Shown here: positions 15,770-25,600 of the stretch, one piece after another
How positions within the stretch are numbered: the stretch's first letter is position 1
Layout: each line of letters opens with the position of its first letter
Virus record (IMG/VR): IMGVR_UViG_3300032050_000130
Location: 1 to 62,867 of that record
DNA: 62,867 nucleotides
Strand: one strand, 5' to 3'
Source of the DNA: a virus
The notes under the pieces: model-generated
Databases searched by the model: none
Told to the model about the DNA's origin: nothing
Seen by the model: only the letters and a program-made list of their open reading frames with translations
Translations under genes and position numbers: made by a program

Positions 15770-17767
15770 TTATTCAAAAATTGCAGAAGCACATCCTCTA
15801 CAAATCGTTTCATATGAGTTTTCAACCATTTTAACATGCTCATCAGTTCCCCAAAAATCTCTCAATTCCTGCGTTTTAAAATCCCCAAACTGCATTTCCA
15901 TTTCATAATCATTACAACAAAGGAACGCTTTTCCACTTGCATTTACATGAACCCACCCAATAGGTCTACCACCAACCTCTCTACCATTTCCACACCCAAT
16001 CACTTTTTTATCAGCAACATTTCTTTTCAAATTTCTTTCTATTGCAGGTTTGTTACTCATTACTTCATCCAGTAGTCCAGCTCTATCAATAAGATATGGT
16101 ACTGTAAAAATATTCACACCTGGAAATAATTCTTTCGCTTTTTTCTCTTGCTGAACTAACTCTCCATTTTGTACATCTAAGTCAATATCCTGTGGGAATT
16201 GTGGACCTTTTTGTAACCAACCGCCTTTCTCAACAAATGATAATTCATGCGAACCATTTATTTGAATTGAGAATGCTTTTCGTTTTACCATTTCTGGTAA
16301 TTGTTCTACTGCATATTTTATATTAGATATTAGTTTATCAAATTGCTTTATATTAATACCACTTCTCTTACTCCAAGTATCCGCATCAAATGCAGGTGTA
16401 TTTAGGCAGATACCACTTAAACAATCTTGATACTCTTTTAGTATATCAACTCTTTCCGGTGTTAGTGGTATTCCATTTGAAAGTACCATCGTTACTAATT
16501 TATACTTTCTACATATTTTAAGTATTTCTTCAAAGTGCGGATATAAAAGAACTTCGTTATAATGCGCTGTGTAAAATCCATTAAATGCTTTTGATACTAG
16601 TCCATCTGGTCTTTCTCTTTCATCGATAAGATTTTTAATTATCTTTTCAAATAGTTCAGGACTCATTACTTCTTTACCGTGGTCAGGATTTCCTTTATAT
16701 CTTACTGGGCAAAACCAACATTTAGCATTACAAACTCCATATGGGTCTATTTGTAAGTTTGTTATTTTATAATCATTAAATTGAGTTTGAACTAAACTCA
16801 TTTTTGGGTGTTCAATTAATATAGATGTTTTTGCGGTTTCACAAATTTCTTTCCAATAATATGAAGAAGCAAACTTATCACTTATATCTAACTTCGCATT
16901 ATAAGGAAGTTTATCCGTGTATGCCCCTTTATAAAATAAACCTTTAGCATACGAATGTACATGAGTTGAATCTGCCACAACTCCTGCATTATGTAGTATA
17001 GGATATTTTTCTACTTCCGAAATATCACCAGTTACCCAACCAAAATCCAATCGTTCATCTACTATTGTTTCATGTCCCGCTAACCAAGCATTCCAAAGTA
17101 AACTCCACATACCCGCAGTCCATTTTTGTATTGGATAATCGTATTCAGTTTTTTTAACATGCAAATGTTCAGTATCACAAAAATATTTATATAAATTTAT
17201 ACTATCAGTTTCTACTTTATCCCAAAATTCATATGTAGTGTTTTTAACAATATATTGCGCTCCACCTGAATTATTATTTAGTAGCTTTGGTATTAGTGGG
17301 TCTATTCCAACTATTTCACACATTTTTTTATATGTATGGTCACCTTTACCGATTATATAATCATAATTTATATAAAATTTAGTATTAGATAAGTACCAAC
17401 TATTACCTTTTATCATATCATCAAATTTCGGTGGTTTTGTTAAAACTATATCCGAATCATGTAAAAATAAAACATCATCTTGAATTTCTGGCCTTGCAAC
17501 AATATGTTGCTTCATTAAATTAAAATAAATAGATGGTTGATAACCTTTATCGTTTCTAGTATCATTATAAAAGAAAAATCGTATAGTATTGTAATGTAAC
17601 ATTAATTTCTTCCATTCATCCGGAACAATACCATTTTCTATACCACATACAATATCAATATAATTTGGATTTACTCCCATTTTTTTGAAGTTGTTAATTA
17701 GAACTTCAACTTGCCAAGTGTAATAAGTTATTGCCGGTTGACAACAAATGTAACGAATTTTTTTCAT
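15770..17767 (-). CDS. Glycosyltransferase-like and radical SAM/SPASM-like fusion protein
   Basis: This 665-residue protein has two parts. Residues 1 to about 320 resemble a GT-A nucleotide-sugar transferase, with DDVLFLHDSDIV as a DxD-like metal site near residues 100-110 and a later GGAQYIVKN stretch. Residues about 330-665 are a radical SAM domain with the cluster motif C-x3-C-x2-C (Cys346, Cys350, Cys353). More Cys lie at about 592, 617-618 and 654-657, in a pattern like a SPASM auxiliary cluster domain. Such enzymes modify peptides or sugars by radical chemistry. The substrate is unknown; the location points to glycoprotein or glycan modification. The fusion is unusual for a phage. Confidence 0.85.
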   Translation of the reverse strand: MKKIRYICCQPAITYYTWQVEVLINNFKKMGVNPNYIDIVCGIENGIVPDEWKKLMLHYNTIRFFFYNDTRNDKGYQPSIYFNLMKQHIVARPEIQDDVLFLHDSDIVLTKPPKFDDMIKGNSWYLSNTKFYINYDYIIGKGDHTYKKMCEIVGIDPLIPKLLNNNSGGAQYIVKNTTYEFWDKVETDSINLYKYFCDTEHLHVKKTEYDYPIQKWTAGMWSLLWNAWLAGHETIVDERLDFGWVTGDISEVEKYPILHNAGVVADSTHVHSYAKGLFYKGAYTDKLPYNAKLDISDKFASSYYWKEICETAKTSILIEHPKMSLVQTQFNDYKITNLQIDPYGVCNAKCWFCPVRYKGNPDHGKEVMSPELFEKIIKNLIDERERPDGLVSKAFNGFYTAHYNEVLLYPHFEEILKICRKYKLVTMVLSNGIPLTPERVDILKEYQDCLSGICLNTPAFDADTWSKRSGINIKQFDKLISNIKYAVEQLPEMVKRKAFSIQINGSHELSFVEKGGWLQKGPQFPQDIDLDVQNGELVQQEKKAKELFPGVNIFTVPYLIDRAGLLDEVMSNKPAIERNLKRNVADKKVIGCGNGREVGGRPIGWVHVNASGKAFLCCNDYEMEMQFGDFKTQELRDFWGTDEHVKMVENSYETICRGCASAIFE

Positions 17768-17784
17768 AGTAATTAATTAATGTT

Positions 17785-19152
17785 TTATAAACACGATGTA
17801 CAGCTTACTCCTGTGGTTACCGTTCCAAAGAACAATGGTAAATTAGCTGGCCCAGGGTAACCACCAAGTCCAACCTGACTCCACGTTTCTCCACCAAACG
17901 ATATACATCCAGGTGTACTTCCTGCTATACCTTCATAGGTATATTGTGCTCCACCATACGCACCTACACCGGTACACGGTTCGTAATCCCAATATTCATA
18001 GACTATTGCAGCTGTAGTTGTTGTAGTTGGTGCTGCTGGACACGAAGTACAATCAGTTCCCACATAAGTAGAACCATCACCCAAATCAATATCAAATGAA
18101 GGACCAAACGTAGGCTCAAGTAATCTAACACAGGTATATGGTGTAGGAGTTTCAAATACACTAAACGCTACTTGGTCAACACTAAATCTTACAACCAAAG
18201 TAGTTGCCGAATAACAATATTCAGCACTCCAATAGAAATATGATGGTGCAGCCGTTGTAGTTGTAGTTGTTGTAGGTGCTTCCGTTGTAGTTGTAGTTGT
18301 TGTAGGTGCTTCCGTTGTTGTTGTAGTTGTTATAGGTGCTTCCGTTGTTGTTGTAGTTGTAGTAGTTGTTGTAGGCGCTTCCGTTGTAGTAGTTGTTGTA
18401 GGCGCTTCCGTTGTAGTAGTTGTTGTTGGTGCTTCAGTTGTAGTAGTTGTAGTTGGCGCTTCCGTTGTAGTAGTTGTTGTTGGTGCTTCAGTTGTAGTAG
18501 TTGTTGTTGGTGCCGCAGTTGTAGTAGTAGTTGTTGTTGGTGCCGCAGTTGTAGTAGTTGTTGTAGTTGTTGTAGTTGTAGTAGTTGTAGTAGTTGTTGT
18601 AGTTGTTGTAGTTGTAGTGGTTGTAGTAACCGATAAACACGTACCCTTATCATCTAAAGTTCCATTATCACTAATAATAAAATAATTAGTTCCATCTGAA
18701 TAATATCCATTGGGTGCGGGAATTGTCAATCCACTATTAGTAAATATTTGTAGTGTATTTTGTAACACAGTTCCTCCAAACGAATAATAAGTTGTTGGTG
18801 ATGATGTATAATCGTAACAAGAATTTGCGGCAGAAGAAGCATGATATCCCAAGCTAAACGATGAAGGAGCCAAAGTTGTAGTTGTTGGTGCTGGTGGTTC
18901 TGGTGGTGCTGATGTGGTTGTTGTGGTTGTGAATGTAATAGATGCTGATAAACAATCACTGGTCGCTGTACCAAATGTTTCAACAACCGAACCTCCAGGT
19001 ACGGTATATTCATCAGTTTGTGCGGAGAATATTATTGAACCAATTTTAGAAGGTACAAAAACAGTTACTTCATTTCCTTCACATTCAGTCCATGTAACAT
19101 CGCCAGATGTTCCATTTGGTAAGGTTGCTCTATATAGTGTTGATGATGGCAT
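17785..19152 (-). CDS. Thr-rich mucin-like secreted-type or virion surface protein
   Basis: This 455-residue protein has three or four short Cys-containing beta-rich modules joined by Thr tracts. Residues about 75-92 hold a short Thr/Pro linker. Residues about 176-302 are nearly pure Thr, broken by EAP, AAP or IT, ending at SYFYWSAEYC. A third short Thr run lies near residue 380. Each module has Gly/Tyr-rich sequence and paired Cys, and the protein ends TSCL. No signal peptide is seen, so it is more likely a virion decoration or fibre than an exported protein. The Thr/Pro tract is what O-glycosylated mucin-like stalks look like, and glycosyltransferase genes are adjacent. Function unknown. 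Confidence 0.75.
   Translation of the reverse strand: MPSSTLYRATLPNGTSGDVTWTECEGNEVTVFVPSKIGSIIFSAQTDEYTVPGGSVVETFGTATSDCLSASITFTTTTTTSAPPEPPAPTTTTLAPSSFSLGYHASSAANSCYDYTSSPTTYYSFGGTVLQNTLQIFTNSGLTIPAPNGYYSDGTNYFIISDNGTLDDKGTCLSVTTTTTTTTTTTTTTTTTTTTTTTTTTTAAPTTTTTTTAAPTTTTTTEAPTTTTTTEAPTTTTTTEAPTTTTTTEAPTTTTTTEAPTTTTTTTTTTEAPITTTTTTEAPTTTTTTTEAPTTTTTTTAAPSYFYWSAEYCYSATTLVVRFSVDQVAFSVFETPTPYTCVRLLEPTFGPSFDIDLGDGSTYVGTDCTSCPAAPTTTTTAAIVYEYWDYEPCTGVGAYGGAQYTYEGIAGSTPGCISFGGETWSQVGLGGYPGPANLPLFFGTVTTGVSCTSCL
18245..18627 (-). repeat. Thr-codon tandem repeat tract
   Basis: This region encodes the main poly-Thr stalk. The plus strand repeats units such as gttgtagtagttgttgttgg, with gcttc or gccgc spacers that encode the EAP and AAP steps. 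Mixed ACT, ACA and ACC codons and near-identical units of about 24-30 bases suggest growth by slippage or unequal recombination. The stalk length is expected to vary between relatives. Confidence 0.85.
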
Positions 19153-19164
19153 TTATATTTTTTA

Positions 19165-19623
19165 TTAAAAAGGTGATTCTCCTAATATATCAGTAGGCCA
19201 TGTTTGTTTTAATTGAATTGCGGTTGTCACATCTGAAAAATCCATATTTGGCAAATCTCTTAATTGTTGTTTTTTTGTAACTATTTCTTGAATTAATGTT
19301 TGATTTCCGGTTTCTAATGCTCTCATATATTGTAAATCTAAATCCGGAAATAATTCACTTCTTTTATATCTCAAATAATTTAAAAATAATTCTTTTGCCT
19401 TTTCTAAATTTAAAGATGGAATCGCAGTTGAACCATTCTCATCATTAAAATTAAAATCGTAACAAAAATTAAATGAATAATCAATTTCAGAATCATCATA
19501 CATAAAAACGTAATTTGAATCCGATGGTATTACTTTTTTGATTATAAAATCAATAGTTTCTTCATTCGGTGATATCCACTTAATATCACCATTTTTTTCA
19601 CTTATAATTAATTTTGGTTTCAT
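19165..19623 (-). CDS. Tail fibre assembly chaperone-like protein
   Basis: This 152-residue protein lies 15 bases after the giant fibre gene. Its C-terminal half contains RSELFPDLDLQYMRALETGN followed by KKQQLRDLPNM, which resembles the Phage_tail_APC-type fibre assembly chaperones, where an RQ-x-LRD pattern is typical. The N-terminal half is beta-rich and acidic. Small chaperones coded next to a long fibre gene help fold or trimerise the fibre tip, so the position supports the call. The family is judged by pattern only. Confidence 0.65.
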   Translation of the reverse strand: MKPKLIISEKNGDIKWISPNEETIDFIIKKVIPSDSNYVFMYDDSEIDYSFNFCYDFNFNDENGSTAIPSLNLEKAKELFLNYLRYKRSELFPDLDLQYMRALETGNQTLIQEIVTKKQQLRDLPNMDFSDVTTAIQLKQTWPTDILGESPF

Positions 19624-19638
19624 AAATTATTCATTTTT

Positions 19639-22600
19639 TTATCTTGCCAATACTACAAAATCAACAAATTCAGGTGTCCAATGTCCAGCAAGGTTACCGC
19701 CAATATAGGTTGTTACAATACCAGGACTAGTATGACTAGGTCTTTCTATTCTAAAAGAAAATCCACTAATACTTTTTCCAGTAATTACGGCCATATTTCC
19801 AACTTCTTGGCTAGCATATGCTACGTTTGACGTTGTGGTTTGAACAATATAATCCGTAGAATCCATTGGATTGGTAAAAATTACATCATAAATATTAAAT
19901 GAACCTACAGCTAATGTACTACTAATATTGTAACGATTTAAAATAGTATAGTTTGCAGCATTTGTAATACCACCACCATTGTATCTAATTGTTCCAAATG
20001 CTTTTACTGCAGATGGATTTCCATATCCATTACTATATTTACTAATCGACCTATCGACCATTAAACTACCTGTGATTTCGGTTGAAAAGTTATAAGAACC
20101 ACTTACACCATCTCTTACCCTCAAATACTTATCATCTGCCAATACGGCCTGGAAGCCACCACCATTTATAATAGTACCCGCTGATATTGTTTTTATTGTT
20201 ACAGTTCCAGTAGATGCTGCAAACAAGCTTGTATCTACTTCCGAATCAAATCCATACGGAGGATACTGAGACGGGTCAGATGTATCATTACTATGCGCGT
20301 ATGCGTATCCAACTAAAGTTAAATAATAAGTTACTCCAGATTGTAAATCTGCCAATATTGTCATTTTTGTTGCCGGCAAATAAGAAGTTTGAGATCCTGG
20401 ATAATAAGATATTGTATATTGAAATCCGTTCCATTCATAATATTGATTTACCGTACCTTGTGCAGATGCAATTGCATAGTTTGAAGTTTCTACATAATTA
20501 GTAAATGGCTGTGGATAATGTCCTCCTGTTGTGAGAATCAAACGTAAGTATAAAGTCCCATCCGCTGAACCATTTGCGGTTACATAATTATTATAACTGA
20601 ATGGTAAATTATATGTTATAACATGTTGACCGGCTGCTTGAGTGGTGAACGAACCATTTGAACTTGGTATAATATTATAATCATATGCAATAGTTCCACC
20701 ATAATATGGGTCAAATGTTCCATCATTTGGTACACCATTAGTTTGATTTGATGAAGTAGTATATGTTGGTAAAATAGCATTTGGATATGTTATGCCAGTT
20801 GGTTCTGGTAATGTTAATTTTGTATTTGCGAAAAATCTTAAACTACCTGCGCCATCAAATACCGCAATTGATTCGGATGGTTCTGAATATAATCTAATAT
20901 TTTGGTCTGCTGATATTATTGATCCAGGTCCTATAGTCCATCCACCAATTGTACCATCATTTGAATTAATAGAACCATTTATAGATAAATCTTCACCGTT
21001 CCAAAGAAGCGAACCAGATACTCCCTTTAATGATAATTTCGAAACCCCTTGGTCAAATCCCATAAAAATTCCAGTATTATCATAACCTTGAACTTGAGAT
21101 TCTGTAACCCAGTTACCAGGACCAATACTAGAGCTTATTTGTCCAATAGATAAATAAGGATTAGCATTAGAACCACTTTCATTTGCATTTAAAACAATAA
21201 GTGAATTTGCTCCTCTTGCACCGATATTAATAGTTTTATCAACATATTGTTCTACTGCAAATAATACATCGGTTGCTACTGAACTGAATTGTGCACCAAA
21301 CGAAGTCCAGTTTGTATTTCCGCCACCAGGATAATTCCAAAATGTACCGGCACCTTGAGTACCCGCACTTCCATTCAATCCCGTATTATTTGTGAGATAG
21401 TATGTACTACCATATTTAGTAATATCTTTTCTTTCGGTTGTATGAAAATATCTTTCATTTGGATTAAATAATCCCCTATATACAACACCAGGACCAGGAC
21501 CCCCAGCAGTACCAGTTGTGCCCGCGGTACCAGTGGTGCCGGATGTGCCAGTTGTTCCAGATGTACCAGCTGCAGCGGATACTGCCCAAGTATTGGTTGC
21601 ATCCGGTGGATAACCGGTATTAATATTGTTATCGTTTGTAGAAGTATGTGTATTTGAATTTATCCATGTAGATGATGCATATCTTACAGTATCGTCTGGA
21701 TAATAGGTTACCCCAGAAGCCCATATACCTCTATAACTTCCTTCAGGAATACCAGGTTGTCTTTGACGTATAGAACCAACTATAGTCAATTGGTCACCAT
21801 CCCAAAACATTCCCTTACCAGATGTACCAGTTGTTTTAATTGAGAAACGTCCTGTTGTACCATTTGCACCGTCTTCATAAACACCCATAAAAATACCGGG
21901 TCTATTATACCCAATTACACCCGGTCCGCTAATTGAAGTTCCTGTACCCGATGTTCCTTGTGTACCCGTTTGGCCTATGGCAATATATGGGTCAGTTCTA
22001 CCACCCGCTAATACAATATTGGCAAAAGCACCAGTTCCATCTTTAGTACCAACATTTAAAGTATTCTTTACATATGATTCTTCAAATATCGCAATCTTGG
22101 CCGATACAAAAAATTCTTCTTGTCCTAAATACTGCCAATATGTTGTATCAGTATATGGTGCCGAACCATCTGGTTGTTGTGCTCCAACCGGTGTTCCAGG
22201 TCCACTACCTGTTATAGCAGCCCAATAGTGTGTTTCTTTATTTATTGTTGCTGGGTCAGGCCAAATTACAGCATCTCTTCTTTGGTTTGCTATTTCAGAT
22301 ATATAATCAATAGTTGAACTCCATATACCTCTCATCACAATACCAGGACCAGTATTACCTTCATATACTACTGATAGAGAAAGAGTTTTATAAAGCGTTT
22401 CTCTACCTTCACAATCTATTTGGAATATAATTTCACCGGATGAAATTGTTTCAGGACTTGACCAATTACTTATACCTGCAAAAGATGCCGGACCACCCGA
22501 AACATGAGAACCAGCCGTTAATCCACCGGCCAAAGTTAAATGTCCAGAGTATGATAGAATACTTACTCTACATTGATTTGGATATCCGGTTACACCATAT

Positions 22601-25600
22601 GCATCTAATTGCCCTCCGCTAAAAGTTGAAACATTTGTTAATTCTAAATCTCCTCTAAAAACTCTTATTGTAGTTGTAGATAAATCAAATTCGACTTCTC
22701 CAGAAACTCTATATATAATTCCAGCGTTTTCACTGGATAAGTTTGCACTATAAGGTGCCGGTGGTGTAAATTGAACTGCTAATGATTGTGTTACAAAATC
22801 AATTTGTCTATTTTTTTCATAATCGATTTTATAAATAATTTCAGCACTATGATTAACCGCAGGTGCGTACCAACTAACTATATCGTTAATTGCCGCAGGG
22901 TTACCTATCAATCTATTGGGTGGTGCAACATTAATCCAAGAAGATGTAGTAAAAATTGATGCAGAATAATATCCAAGGTTACCAATTAAATTTCCTAAAT
23001 AATCATTAACTTCTTGCGATATAACGTATGATGATGTATGTGCTAATTGAGTTGTACCTTTAAATGCCGAAATTTGCATTCCACTTCCCGTAAACTGCGT
23101 TGTCCACAAATCAGCGGTTATGGATGCATTGGTATTTGTTGCAGAGTATTTGTATGCATCTGCCCCACCCTTAATACCGGCTATTGTTAATTGTGCTTCT
23201 GCTTTTATTATTGATGGTGGTAATGGAACTGATGGAGTTACAGTTGGTGCCGCACCATCGGTTAATTTTACTTTCCATGTTTTGTTTTCACCAGGTCCTG
23301 CAGCATCACCACCACTTATTCCGCTAAATTCACAAAACGGCGGTGTTCCTTCCAATACACTAGGCCCTGCATAAAATGTTTCACTACCATCCGATTCTAC
23401 ATAATACAAATATGCATTCGGTCCATCAGTTTGACCAGGTATGTACGAACCTGTTGTGTTGAATGCAGTTACGGTAAGTGTAACATCACCAACATCAGTA
23501 TATCCATCTCTATCGTAATTAATTGTAGCCGTTGATGCTCTAAAATCCAATGAACGTGCATTTGGTGGTGCTACGTTTTTTGTAAATGTTTGAGTCCTAG
23601 TAAAAATAGAAGATGTATATTGATGCCCGCTCCCCAATGCAAATGGATATACTTGAATTGTATATAAAGCACTTGCAGAAACATATGGTGCATCAAACCT
23701 ATTATAATTTATAGTAGCTGTACTTAATGAAGATGATGATAATGAACCCGTTCTTATATTCCAAACTCCAGAATTACGAGTTTCTATTGAATTTATTCTC
23801 CAAGTACCCGGTGCAGTTGAACGCGTTGTAAAGGTAAGAAAATCATCACCTTCTTTAACAGTCAATGTAGTGTTCGTACTTGCATATGAAGAAATATAAC
23901 CAACTTCATCCGCAGGTATTGCCACCGATGTTGGTGATATTACAATCTGAATCGGTGGAGGTCCATCTAATATTTTTGTAAAATACTGATACACACTCGC
24001 TGTATAAACCGATGATGTGTAATACGGTTGAATCTCTAATGGAAATTCAATACTTCCACTTAAATTAGTCATATTAGATGATGCACTAAAAATAAGTGAA
24101 TGAGTATAGTTGTTATCAAATCTTATATTACCATTTGTTATATTATTTGCTACAATAGATGCTGTTGCAATATGGAATGTTCCAGGAAATCTACTTCCAG
24201 TAAATAACAAATATCTAGACCCTTGCTTCAATCTAATTTCACCAGTAGATGGTTTATAATCATTTACAATACCTCTTGAGTTTGCATTAAGATTTACATT
24301 CGCAGGAACTATTTCAAATACTATACTTTCATCTCCAGGTTTACCTTCTGGAACAATTGTAAACGTTTTATTAATGCTTACTGATTCCGAAGAATATGGT
24401 TCAATATAAGTCCAATTTATTGTAAGAGTTTTACTTTGAGATAAAGGTGTTCCTACAAATTGATTTTCTAAAGTAGAATTTATAATGTAGTTATTATCAT
24501 CAGTTGCACTTATTTTAATATCAGAATTTACACTCTGAGTCATATAATATACCCAATACTCTGGTACAAAATCTGAATTTATAGACATCGATGGGTAAAC
24601 CATAACTGATGCCGAAATTGGATTTGAACTTGTACCCCTTCTATAAAACGATGCAGTTGCACTTGCAGATGGTGGAGTAAATACTTTTGATAATCTTGGA
24701 TTTATAGTAAATGCATCAGCATCGTAGGTTACAAATCCAGCATCAATACCATCTAATAAATCCGTTAATGTTAATGTTGTATAAATTGATGCAGTTACAT
24801 TAGGATTTGTTGGAGTAGGTTCTGAACCCGATGCTATTAAGTAAATAGTTCTTTGCCCATCTATTGAATCTCTATTAAAAATTGCATTATAATCAAGTTC
24901 TCCAGAACCGGTAACACCTGGATAAATTCCTTTTACAAATCCACTGGCAGATGCATCGGTCAATGTTACATAATATGAACCAGAAGCAACGTATAATCTA
25001 TTACTAGAACGGCCGTATGGCAATCCACTTCTAATATCTAATTCGTTTATTCCATCTATTCTTACTGCCTGAACTTCAAGTGAACCAGATGGGTCATTAT
25101 TTCTAATTACAGTTCCTCTATATGGTCTTATCTCATAATTTACACCACCCTTACCATCTACAACTCTTGTTATGATAATGGAATCATTTATTCCTTCACA
25201 CTCACCGGTAAATTCTATATATTGAACAACAATATCTTCGTTAGAACCTGTAAAGTTTGCAACAGTTAAAGTTAATAAATCAGTTTCTCTATTCAAAAGT
25301 AATCCAGGCACTTGTCCCCCAACGTATTGAGAAGAAGATAATTCATTTCCAAAAAAATCAAAAGAACGAGATGTATATGTTACCGAACCGGTTAAATAGC
25401 TTTTTATTACATCAATCGAAATTACGGTTGGTGGAATAGGGTTACCATTTCCGGATCCAGAATCAAATTGGAAATATAAAGAAGATGGAACTAGTTGTAA
25501 ATCTTTATTAATTACATTTAAATTACCACCATCAAATGTTTTACTTTCTTCAACAACTACAGGAATATAATTGTTATTAATATCGTAAAACTGAAATCTA

